Source: CAJUOR01 sp964596105
GTDB lineage: Bacteria; Bacillota_I; Bacilli_A; Erysipelotrichales; Coprobacillaceae
Length of the DNA stretch: 7,292 nucleotides
Direction: 5' to 3'
Assembly (NCBI GenBank): GCA_964596105.1
Contig: CAZQRT010000062.1
Coordinates: 1 to 7,292 of the forward strand
Positions 1-5,195 of this stretch are shown here, piece after piece. Below the pieces are notes generated by a model. That model made no database searches. It was not told where the DNA came from and saw only the letters and a program-made list of their open reading frames with translations. Position numbers and translations under genes: made by a program. Position 1 is the first letter of the stretch. Every line of letters starts with the position of its first letter.

Positions 1-1069
1 TCAGTCTGGCCTGCAGTAAACTGATGACCAGAAACGCAGTGTAATCAATCAGAAAGCGCGCTTTGTCCGGGTCCCGCCTGGCGGCAGTTTCGAGAATGTC
101 TTTCACTGAATCATACGAACTCGCGATCACGGCTTGATAGCCGTCATATTTTTCTTCCTTTAAAATCTTTTCTTCATCCAGTCCGTATTCATCCGGCGAT
201 ATTTTCTTTAGAAATACTCTCACATCATTTGGAGCGTTTTCGATGGCTTCGGGATTATTCATGCCAAGCAATTCTTCTGCCTTTTCAATTTGTTTTTGCC
301 TTATCTCGCGCTGATGCTCCATTTCTTTTCTCGAAAAGGTGATGATGACACGCTGCCGGCTTTCTTCATCACCCATACTGAGATAAGAAGGTTTTTTAAA
401 GGGTAAAACTTTGTATGCCAGATCCTCATATATCTCAACCGCGGATCTGTCAAAGCTTTTTATTTTTTCAATCCTGATACGAGTATCGTCAGAAAGAAGA
501 CGATAGCTATGATCACTGAAGGCTTCCTCCGTGAGTGATGCGCTGTGCTTGAAGAGCCATGTCACATAGTCATCGCGGTTTTCGTCAAGCATATTTAAGA
601 AACTAAGAATATCCTGGTCAGAAATATCAGGCTGTTCGAAATAATTGCGCCAGGGGAGAGAATCAAGTATTCTGGAATAAATCAGAAAGCGCATGATGGT
701 ATAGGGATCATAGGTGTTTTCGCTGTCCCTCTGGAAAAATTCTTTAAGGTGAAAGTCCTTCAATGTATCCTGGAGAAAAAAATAACCGGTATTAAGCAAG
801 GTTGAGGTGGGACCGGTGTTGCCGGATGGTGGCACCTTTTCGTTGAAATCGGTGGTAACGGTTATTTTCTCCTTGCCGGCTTGGTGTTCCTCATTCCATT
901 GCCTGATCTTCTCGCGGACATAGGCTTCCGGATCATCCGTGATTTTAAGGAGTTCCGAATGCTTGCCAAAATTAATTACATTTTTAGAGGTAACTTTTTT
1001 ACCGTTGCGTATTCCCTGCTGGCCATAGTAAGTAGGATCTTTCAATCTTTTATCATAATAGAGTTTCAT
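1..1069 (-). pseudogene. IS1634-type transposase derivative lacking its catalytic segments, 3' end outside window
   Basis: Read on the minus strand from the ATG at 1069-1067, the frame stays open for 356 codons to the window edge. A good AGGTGA ribosome binding site lies 4-5 bases upstream (about 1071-1079). Stretches typical of IS1634/IS1549-type DDE transposases are clear: MKLYYDKRLKDPTYY at residue 1, FGKHSELLKITDDP at 34-47, a TFSRKEMEHQR segment near 244-254, and EEKYDGYQAV at 305-314. From memory of the family, the segment between WLFKHS (171-176) and YRLLSDD (189-195) should be over 100 residues long and carry the first two catalytic Asp. Here it is 12 residues. Between TAARR (328-332) and the ARFLIDYTAFL segment (337-347), the block carrying the catalytic Glu is also missing. 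A further short block near 225-238 looks lost. The frame survives every loss. It is probably a dead transposase; retention as a DNA-binding protein is possible. The family call is strong, the deletion sizes are approximate, and no IS ends were identified. Confidence 0.8.
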
Positions 1070-1085
1070 AATATCACCTGAAAAA

Positions 1086-1114
1086 ATTATATCATAAACT
1101 TGCTACTGATCATG
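1086..1114 (-). promoter_or_regulatory. possible promoter of the transposase derivative
   Basis: On the minus strand a perfect TATAAT lies at 1091-1086. The -35 position, 17 bases upstream, reads CATGAT and is poor. The start point would fall at about 1079, leaving almost no leader before the AGGTGA site and the ATG at 1069. This is a weak call resting on the -10 box only. Confidence 0.3.
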
Positions 1115-1132
1115 GTTTATCTCATTCTTTTC

Positions 1133-1161
1133 TTGAAGATTGCCTCATAGTATTGTATAAT
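1133..1161 (+). promoter_or_regulatory. promoter of the serS T-box transcript
   Basis: TTGAAG at 1133-1138 and TATAAT at 1156-1161 are separated by exactly 17 bases, a good housekeeping sigma factor promoter. Transcription should begin near 1168, just before the first elements of the T-box leader. It faces away from the transposase derivative on the other strand. Confidence 0.8.
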
Positions 1162-1318
1162 TCCCCTGCAAATCGATGAAGAGGAACAGTAAAAGATGAA
1201 CGCATAGAGAGAACTGATGGCCGGTGAAAATCAGCTGCCTAGTCTTTGAAATCCGCCTCGGAGTGAACAGGGGTATAAACCTGTTCCGGAATTCGCCGTT
1301 ATCGAAGAGAGAGATAAA

Positions 1319-1334
1319 TGTTTCACGTGAAACA
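1319..1334. promoter_or_regulatory. parS: parS-like centromere site (ParB/Spo0J binding) inside the T-box
   Basis: TGTTTCACGTGAAACA matches the B. subtilis parS consensus TGTTNCACGTGAAACA at every specified position. It sits in a longer perfect palindrome of 22 bases (1316-1337). In known bacteria parS sites cluster around oriC and load ParB (Spo0J), a CTP-dependent clamp that recruits SMC and organises chromosome segregation. The serS - dnaX neighbourhood is origin-proximal in B. subtilis, so the position fits. The same bases form stem III of the serS T-box, so the palindrome could in principle be only an RNA hairpin. The exact consensus match makes a real parS more likely. Confidence 0.8.
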
Positions 1335-1349
1335 TTTGTAATTAGGGTG

Positions 1350-1390
1350 GCACCGCGGCTATGTTCGTCCCTAGCGCGGGTGCTTTTTTT
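1350..1390 (+). terminator. T-box regulated intrinsic terminator before serS
   Basis: GCACC-GCG (1350-1357) pairs with CGC-G-GGTGC (1375-1383) with one bulged G, followed by T1384-1390. The 5' arm lies within the conserved T-box sequence, so the terminator and the tRNA-stabilised antiterminator (1344-1372) exclude each other. This is the normal T-box logic: termination unless uncharged tRNA binds. Confidence 0.85.
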
Positions 1391-1410
1391 ATTTTAAAGG
1401 AGGAAATTAT

Positions 1411-2688
1411 ATGATCGATATCGCCCTGTTACGAAAAAATCCTGAAGCTGTGAAAGAAAACATCAGAAAGAAATTTCAGGATGAGAAACTGCCTCTGGTT
1501 GATGAAGCCGTTCAGCTTGACATCGCTTATCGTGCCGCGTTGACCAGAGCGAGTGAATTACGTTCCGAACGCAACCGCCTGTCTAAAGAAATCGGCACAC
1601 TCATGCGGCAGGGAAAAAAGGCTGAAGCGGAAGCGGTAAAAAAGCAAGTGACGGATATGGCTGAAGAATTGAAGCAAAAAGAAGAAGAAGAAAAAGCTTT
1701 AGCCCCGAAACTGAAAGATGTCATGATGAAGATTCCTAATATCATGGATTCCTCGGTACCGATCGGCAAAGATGACAGTGAGAATGTTGAGCTGGAAAAA
1801 TTTGGGGAGCCGTTTGTGCCTGACTATGAAATACCTTATCATGCCGATATTATGACAAAACTGGGCGGCCTGGATAAAGTCAGCGCGGGTAGAACCAGCG
1901 GCAACGGCTTCTACTATCTGATAGGGGACATCGCCAGACTGTCTTCCGCCATGCTGACCTATGCCCGTGATTTCATGATTGATAAAGGCTTCACTTACTG
2001 TATTCCGCCTTTCATGATTCGTTCCGATGTCGTCACCGGCGTTATGAGCTTTGAAGAAATGGATGCCATGATGTACAAGATCGCCGGTGAGGATCTTTAT
2101 CTGATCGGCACCAGTGAACATTCCATGATCGGCAAATTCAAAGATCAGATTATCGCCGAAGAAGAACTGCCGATCACCATGACCTCCTACTCTCCTTGCT
2201 TTCGCAAGGAAGTCGGCGCGCACGGCATCGAGGAAAGAGGAATCTACCGGGTTCATCAGTTTGAAAAACAGGAAATGGTTGTGCTGTGCAAACCGGAGGA
2301 GGGCATGACCTGGTACAACAGACTGTGGTCCTATACCGTGGAACTTTTTAGAAGTCTGGATATTCCGGTTCGTACTCTGGAGTGCTGTTCCGGGGATCTG
2401 GCTGATTTAAAAGTCAAATCCTGTGATGTCGAGGCGTGGTCGCCGCGTCAGAAAAAATATTTTGAGGTTGGTTCCTGCTCCATTCTCGGAGACGCTCAGG
2501 CGCGCCGCCTGGGAATTCGCGCCAAAGGAGAAAACGGCAATTATTATGTGACAACCTTAAACAACACGGTTCTGGCATCGACAAGAGCTTTAATCGCTTT
2601 GATCGAAAATAATTACAATGAAGACGGCTCCATCCGGGTTCCGGAAGCGCTTCGTCCATATATGGGAAACAAAGAAATCATCAAATAA
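1411..2688 (+). CDS. serS: serine--tRNA ligase (SerRS)
   Basis: This cytoplasmic class II synthetase charges tRNA-Ser with serine. The start ATG follows AAAGGAGG (1396-1403) at 7 bases. The protein has 425 residues, normal for bacterial SerRS. Residues about 27-105 are charged and heptad-like, forming the long antiparallel coiled-coil arm that holds the tRNA-Ser variable arm. The catalytic domain follows: the serine-recognition TxE motif is TSE at 234-236, motif 2 begins FRKE at 264-267 and runs to HQFEK at 282-286, and motif 3 is LNNTVLASTR at 383-392. Motif 3 lacks the usual glycines (normally near LNGSGLAVGR) but keeps its Arg. GTSEHSMIGKF (233-243) is likewise far from the common PTAEVPL form. 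I recall the same variants in other gut Firmicutes, so this seems to be a subtype and not a decayed gene. Expression is controlled by the serine T-box directly upstream. No terminator is visible after the stop, so read-through into the next gene is possible. Confidence 0.97.
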   Translation: MIDIALLRKNPEAVKENIRKKFQDEKLPLVDEAVQLDIAYRAALTRASELRSERNRLSKEIGTLMRQGKKAEAEAVKKQVTDMAEELKQKEEEEKALAPKLKDVMMKIPNIMDSSVPIGKDDSENVELEKFGEPFVPDYEIPYHADIMTKLGGLDKVSAGRTSGNGFYYLIGDIARLSSAMLTYARDFMIDKGFTYCIPPFMIRSDVVTGVMSFEEMDAMMYKIAGEDLYLIGTSEHSMIGKFKDQIIAEEELPITMTSYSPCFRKEVGAHGIEERGIYRVHQFEKQEMVVLCKPEEGMTWYNRLWSYTVELFRSLDIPVRTLECCSGDLADLKVKSCDVEAWSPRQKKYFEVGSCSILGDAQARRLGIRAKGENGNYYVTTLNNTVLASTRALIALIENNYNEDGSIRVPEALRPYMGNKEIIK

Positions 2689-2705
2689 TATTTCAAGCAT
2701 ATCCT

Positions 2706-2734
2706 TTTTCATTCTTTTTCGAAAGCGCTATAAT
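2706..2734 (+). promoter_or_regulatory. probable promoter of the DUF1593 / HTH unit
   Basis: A perfect TATAAT is at 2729-2734. The -35 region, 17 bases upstream, reads TTTTCA (2706-2711) and is only a moderate match. Transcription would start near 2741, giving a leader that begins within or just before the GAGGTGA ribosome binding site. The -10 box is overlapped by an operator-like sequence (2720-2740). Confidence 0.55.
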
Positions 2735-2740
2735 TAGTGC
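2720..2740 (+). promoter_or_regulatory. operator-like site (cre-like) over the -10 box
   Basis: CGAAAGCGCTATAA (2720-2733) matches the CcpA catabolite-response consensus TGWAANCGNTNWCA at 9 of 11 specified positions, with the core AAAGCGCT intact. An overlapping imperfect inverted repeat, GCGCTA (2725-2730) and TAGTGC (2735-2740), is centred on the -10 and could instead be the target of the downstream HTH protein. Either reading implies repression by blocking RNA polymerase. This is based on pattern only. Confidence 0.4.
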
Positions 2741-2755
2741 GTTGAGGTGAATATT

Positions 2756-4177
2756 GTGAAAAGACCGCGCACAATTATAACCACTGACGGTGAAGTCGAT
2801 GACATGAATTCTTTCATTCGTTATCTGCTTTATACCAATGAACTGGATACCGCCGGCATCATTCTGACCGCTTCCGTTTACCATTACGTCGGATACCGTT
2901 TTACCGGTACAAACTGGATAAACGAACTGATTGATCTGTATGGCGAGGTATACGACAATCTCTCTTTTCACGATGCCCGTTATCCGTCCCCGGAAAGTTT
3001 AAAAAAGCTCGTTCACATCGGCAATATTTCTAAACCGGGAGAGATGCTTGAAAACACTGACGGGGCGTTGTTTATGGCGGACTGTTTTCTTGACGATGAT
3101 CCTTCCCCGCTGTATGTCCAGACCTGGGGCGGGACCAATACCACCGCCGCCGCTTTGCGCATCATCGCGGAAAGATACGGGCAAAGTCCGGACTGGCCGC
3201 AAATTAAACAGCGGGTATCAAAGAAGATCATTCTTTATATCATCCTGGATCAGGATGAGACTTATGAGAACTACATCGCGGTCAACTGGCCGGACATCTC
3301 AATTATCAAGGACAGCTTCAATTTCTGGCATTTCGCTTATGCCTATCTGCTTCATGACGACAGCTTCAACACCAGTTTAAAAGCAGACTGGCTCACCCGT
3401 CACATCAAGTTTAACCACGGTCCGCTGCTGGCCCGCTATGCTTTAATGGGCGACGGTTTGCATATTGATGGCGAGTTAGAGGAAGAACAGCGCGGCAGTG
3501 AGGATTACTTAAAAAGGCACCCGGAATATCACCGCTATGACTTTATTTCGGAAGGTGATTCTCCCTCTTTCCTGTTCCTGCTGGATCGCGGTTTAAGAAG
3601 CCTGGAAGATCCCGCATACGGGGGATGGGGCGGACGCTTTAAGAAAAATCCGCAAGGCTACAGTAATGACGCGCTGGATTATAATCCTTTAAGCAGGCAG
3701 TATGAAGCCCAGTACAGCCTCATCCGCTGGTTTGATGATTTTCAAAATGATTTTGCCGCCCGCGCCGACTGGTGTGTATCAAAAAAAGCCAATCACATGC
3801 CTTCCTGTACCATTTTACAGGGGCTGGATTTAAAGGTAAAACCGGGTTCAGAAATCAAATTGACAGCGGTCGCGAGTGATCCGGATCATGACCCTTTAAC
3901 ATGCCGCTGGTACCGCTATGCCGAAGCGGATACTTACCAAATGCCTGCTGATAATCCAGTCCAGGCCGAGATGATGAACGGCATGATTTTGGGAAAAACC
4001 CGTCAGGGCCAGCCGGATACCCGGGTGGTTCTCGAAAACGCGAATACTTTTGAGGTGACAATCCATATTCCCAAAGATCTGAAAAAAAACGAGACCATTC
4101 ACGTGATATGTGAAATCAAGGACAACGGGACCCCGCCATTAAAGGTCTACCGCCGTATTATTTTAACAGGTGACTGA
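2756..4177 (+). CDS. DUF1593 / Sde182-like nucleoside-hydrolase-fold protein
   Basis: I recognise the DUF1593 family (named after cellulose-binding protein Sde182; the N-terminal domain resembles inosine-uridine nucleoside hydrolases). Its true substrate is not established from sequence. GAGGTGA (2744-2750) sits 5 bases before GTG at 2756. The upstream GTG at 2747 lies inside that site, so I prefer 2756 (473 residues). TTDGEVDDMNS at 9-19 corresponds to the Asp-rich metal/ribose loop of nucleoside hydrolases (D11, D15, D16). YVQTWGGTNTTAAAL is at 120-134. The family-typical EGDSPSFLFLLDRGLRS is at 266-282, followed by YGGWGGRF at 288-295. Residues from about 345 form a beta-rich, Ig/cadherin-like tail with ASDPDHDPLTCRWYR, the usual C-terminal module. 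The N-terminus, MKRPRTIITTDG, has no signal peptide, so the protein is probably cytoplasmic, although relatives are often exported. The HTH gene follows after 14 bases and is probably co-transcribed. Confidence 0.85.
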   Translation: MKRPRTIITTDGEVDDMNSFIRYLLYTNELDTAGIILTASVYHYVGYRFTGTNWINELIDLYGEVYDNLSFHDARYPSPESLKKLVHIGNISKPGEMLENTDGALFMADCFLDDDPSPLYVQTWGGTNTTAAALRIIAERYGQSPDWPQIKQRVSKKIILYIILDQDETYENYIAVNWPDISIIKDSFNFWHFAYAYLLHDDSFNTSLKADWLTRHIKFNHGPLLARYALMGDGLHIDGELEEEQRGSEDYLKRHPEYHRYDFISEGDSPSFLFLLDRGLRSLEDPAYGGWGGRFKKNPQGYSNDALDYNPLSRQYEAQYSLIRWFDDFQNDFAARADWCVSKKANHMPSCTILQGLDLKVKPGSEIKLTAVASDPDHDPLTCRWYRYAEADTYQMPADNPVQAEMMNGMILGKTRQGQPDTRVVLENANTFEVTIHIPKDLKKNETIHVICEIKDNGTPPLKVYRRIILTGD

Positions 4178-4191
4178 AAGGGAGGATGACG

Positions 4192-4524
4192 ATGGAAGAA
4201 GAACTGAAGCAGCTGATTATATCACGTTATGGCAGCGTCAGGAAATTCGCGATGATTGTGAACATCCCCTACGCGAATGTTGTCAATGTTTTTAAAAGAG
4301 ATTTAGAAAAGACAAATTTCGGTTATGTGATGAAAATTTGTGAAGAGCTGAATCTTGATGTTTATGATTTGTATAATGGTAAATTTGAGGACAAAAAAGA
4401 AAAAGGAGTAGCGATGACTACTCATGAAAAATCTGTTTTAAACAAGTATCGCAAACTATTAAAGGAGCAGAGGAAACAGGCGGATGATTTAATCTCCTGT
4501 TTGTTTGAGGAACGCAAGGGGTGA
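4192..4524 (+). CDS. small XRE-like helix-turn-helix protein with helical C-terminal segment
   Basis: This is a likely DNA-binding regulator of 110 residues. I do not recognise a specific family. Two ATGs are possible. The GGGAGG at 4180-4185 touches the first (4186), so the second (4192, 6 bases away) is preferred. Residues about 5-62 fit a Cro/C1-type HTH: SVRKFAMIVNIPYANVVNVF (15-34) looks like the scaffold and recognition helices, and a helix ending ICEELNLDVYDLYNG (49-63) is typical of XRE proteins. A Lys/Glu-rich linker, KFEDKKEKGVA, precedes a strongly charged helical segment of 36 residues that begins at an internal Met (75) with its own good ribosome binding site. It follows the DUF1593 gene by 14 bases and probably shares its transcript, so autoregulation of the pair is a reasonable guess. 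The TGA stop lies within the terminator hairpin. Confidence 0.75.
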   Translation: MEEELKQLIISRYGSVRKFAMIVNIPYANVVNVFKRDLEKTNFGYVMKICEELNLDVYDLYNGKFEDKKEKGVAMTTHEKSVLNKYRKLLKEQRKQADDLISCLFEERKG

Positions 4525-4539
4525 ACTTCACCCCTTTTT
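4516..4539 (+). terminator. intrinsic terminator of the DUF1593 / HTH unit
   Basis: AAGGGGTG (4516-4523) pairs perfectly with CACCCCTT (4529-4536) around a five-base AACTT loop, followed by T4535-4539. The stop codon of the HTH gene (4522-4524) is inside the hairpin, so ribosomes that finish the gene pass over the stem. Confidence 0.9.
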
Positions 4540-4565
4540 CTTTATGGTGTTATTGTATCTCGTCA

Positions 4566-4594
4566 TTGCATTTTATCAGCAGGTAGTGTATAAT
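4566..4594 (+). promoter_or_regulatory. promoter of the SRP RNA (and probably tadA)
   Basis: TTGCAT at 4566-4571 and TATAAT at 4589-4594 have a 17-base spacer. The predicted start near 4601 coincides with the first paired base of the SRP RNA. No separate promoter is visible before tadA, so leaky transcription from here may also serve that gene. Confidence 0.8.
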
Positions 4595-4600
4595 CATTTC

Positions 4601-4689
4601 TGCCATTACAATAGCGGACTTCGAACCATGTCAGGACCGGAAGGTAGCAGCATTAAGATCCACCCGTTATGTGTAATGGTACTTTTTTT
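4601..4689 (+). ncRNA. ffs: signal recognition particle RNA, small bacterial (4.5S) type
   Basis: This RNA binds Ffh and targets nascent membrane and secreted proteins to the Sec translocon. The domain IV hallmark is plain: GTCAGG (4630-4635), the ACC-GGAA-GGT tip with its GGAA tetraloop (4636-4645), and AGCAGC (4646-4651). The ends TGCCATTACA (4601-4610) and TGTAATGGTA (4672-4681) form a ten-pair closing helix with one G-U wobble. T4683-4689 follows at once, so the closing helix probably acts as its own intrinsic terminator. About 85-89 bases leave no room for the Alu domain of the long Bacillus and Clostridium form; short SRP RNAs occur in lactic acid bacteria, Mollicutes and relatives. The exact 3' end is uncertain by a few bases. 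Confidence 0.93.
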
Positions 4690-4704
4690 AAGGGTGGAGA
4701 GAAG

Positions 4705-5145
4705 ATGGATGAAAAGTGGATGAAAGAAGCTTTAAAGCAGGCGGAAAAAGCACTGCTGAAAGATGAAGTGCCGATCGGCTGTGTGATTGTTCAGGACGAT
4801 AAGATCATTGCCCGCGGTTATAATCAAAAAGAAACGAAGCGGAATGTTTTAATGCATGCCGAACTCATCGCTATTTCCAGGGCCTGCCGCAAACTGAACA
4901 GCTGGCGGCTGGAGGACTGCACCTTGTATGTCACCCTGGAGCCCTGCGTGATGTGCACCGGCGCGATTTCCCAGGCCCGCATCTCCCGGGTGGTTTATGG
5001 CGCCAGTGAAAAGCGCTGGCTGGCCTTCAATAAGCTCATGGAAAACAAGGAAGCTTTTAATCATTATCCGCAGATAACCGGGGGAGTTTTAGGGGAAGAG
5101 TGCGCTTTTCTGATCTCGGATTATTTTAAAAGAAAGCGTCTTTGA
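4705..5145 (+). CDS. tadA: tRNA-specific adenosine deaminase TadA
   Basis: This zinc enzyme converts A34 to inosine in the anticodon of tRNA-Arg(ACG), allowing CGU, CGC and CGA to be read. The preferred ATG at 4705 follows GGAGA (4696-4700). The in-frame ATG at 4669 lies inside the SRP RNA and has no ribosome binding site. This gives 146 residues, close to the family norm. The cytidine-deaminase-like zinc site is complete: H51-A-E53, with the catalytic Glu, and P80-C81-V-M-C84. EVPIGCVIV (21-29) and the GYNQKE segment (38-43) are also typical. The segment after GAS (99-101), usually DPKGGA-like, is EKRWLAF and so divergent, while the C-terminal GGVLGEECAFLISDYF region is conserved. It lies directly after the SRP RNA T run and probably depends on read-through from the SRP promoter. 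Confidence 0.94.
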   Translation: MDEKWMKEALKQAEKALLKDEVPIGCVIVQDDKIIARGYNQKETKRNVLMHAELIAISRACRKLNSWRLEDCTLYVTLEPCVMCTGAISQARISRVVYGASEKRWLAFNKLMENKEAFNHYPQITGGVLGEECAFLISDYFKRKRL

Positions 5146-5158
5146 GCGCTTTTTTTTT
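5133..5158 (+). terminator. intrinsic terminator at the end of tadA
   Basis: AAAGCG (5133-5138) pairs with CGCTTT (5147-5152) around an eight-base loop, followed by a run of T to 5158. The hairpin begins within the last tadA codons, and the TGA stop (5143-5145) falls in its loop. Confidence 0.8.
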
Positions 5159-5178
5159 ACCTCCTTTTCCTTTATAAT
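5150..5178 (+). promoter_or_regulatory. possible promoter of the glycerate kinase - dnaX unit
   Basis: A perfect TATAAT is at 5173-5178. The -35 position, 17 bases upstream, falls in the T run of the tadA terminator (TTTTTT), which is a weak match. The leader would be only about 10 bases before the ribosome binding site at 5185-5191. Confidence 0.45.
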
Positions 5179-5195
5179 GTGAGCAGGGAGGAATC

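Larger units (their letters stand above)
1168..1390 (+). promoter_or_regulatory. serine T-box riboswitch in the serS leader
   Basis: The leader senses uncharged tRNA-Ser and controls read-through into serS. Stem I can be traced: GAGG (1181-1184) pairs with CCTC (1256-1259), and AAAGA (1192-1196) with TCTTT (1243-1247). Between them the 3' side reads GAAA-TCC-G, placing the specifier codon UCC (Ser) at 1252-1254. The distal AGAGAG motif is at 1206-1211. Stem II is GAACAGG (1265-1271) with CCTGTTC (1280-1286). Stem III is the perfect palindrome at 1316-1337. The conserved T-box AGGGTGGCACCGCG is at 1344-1357; its TGGC complements a GCCA tRNA 3' end, as expected for the G discriminator of tRNA-Ser. 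The antiterminator pairs AGGG (1344-1347) with CCCT (1369-1372). The competing terminator pairs 1350-1357 with 1375-1383 and is followed by seven T. Confidence 0.95.

Noticed and set aside
881..1081. Plus-strand open frame opposite the transposase derivative.
   Set aside because: It is antisense to a clearly coding minus-strand frame and has no ribosome binding site.
1699..2256. Long minus-strand open frame of 185 codons inside serS.
   Set aside because: It is a shadow of serS, which has clear motifs in the plus frame; the minus product resembles nothing I know.
2689..2720. Possible terminator after serS.
   Set aside because: There are T-rich stretches but no hairpin before them.
4095..4110. 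A second parS-like sequence, with core TTCACGTGA, in the DUF1593 gene.
   Set aside because: Only the central nine bases agree with the consensus; the outer half-site bases differ, and the stretch encodes conserved-looking protein.
4669..4704. In-frame upstream ATG that would extend TadA by 12 residues.
   Set aside because: It lies within the SRP RNA 3' arm and T run, lacks a ribosome binding site, and adds residues not seen in the family.
4505..4723. Open frame across the SRP RNA region.
   Set aside because: It overlaps the terminator, the promoter and the SRP RNA, and has no ribosome binding site or family resemblance.
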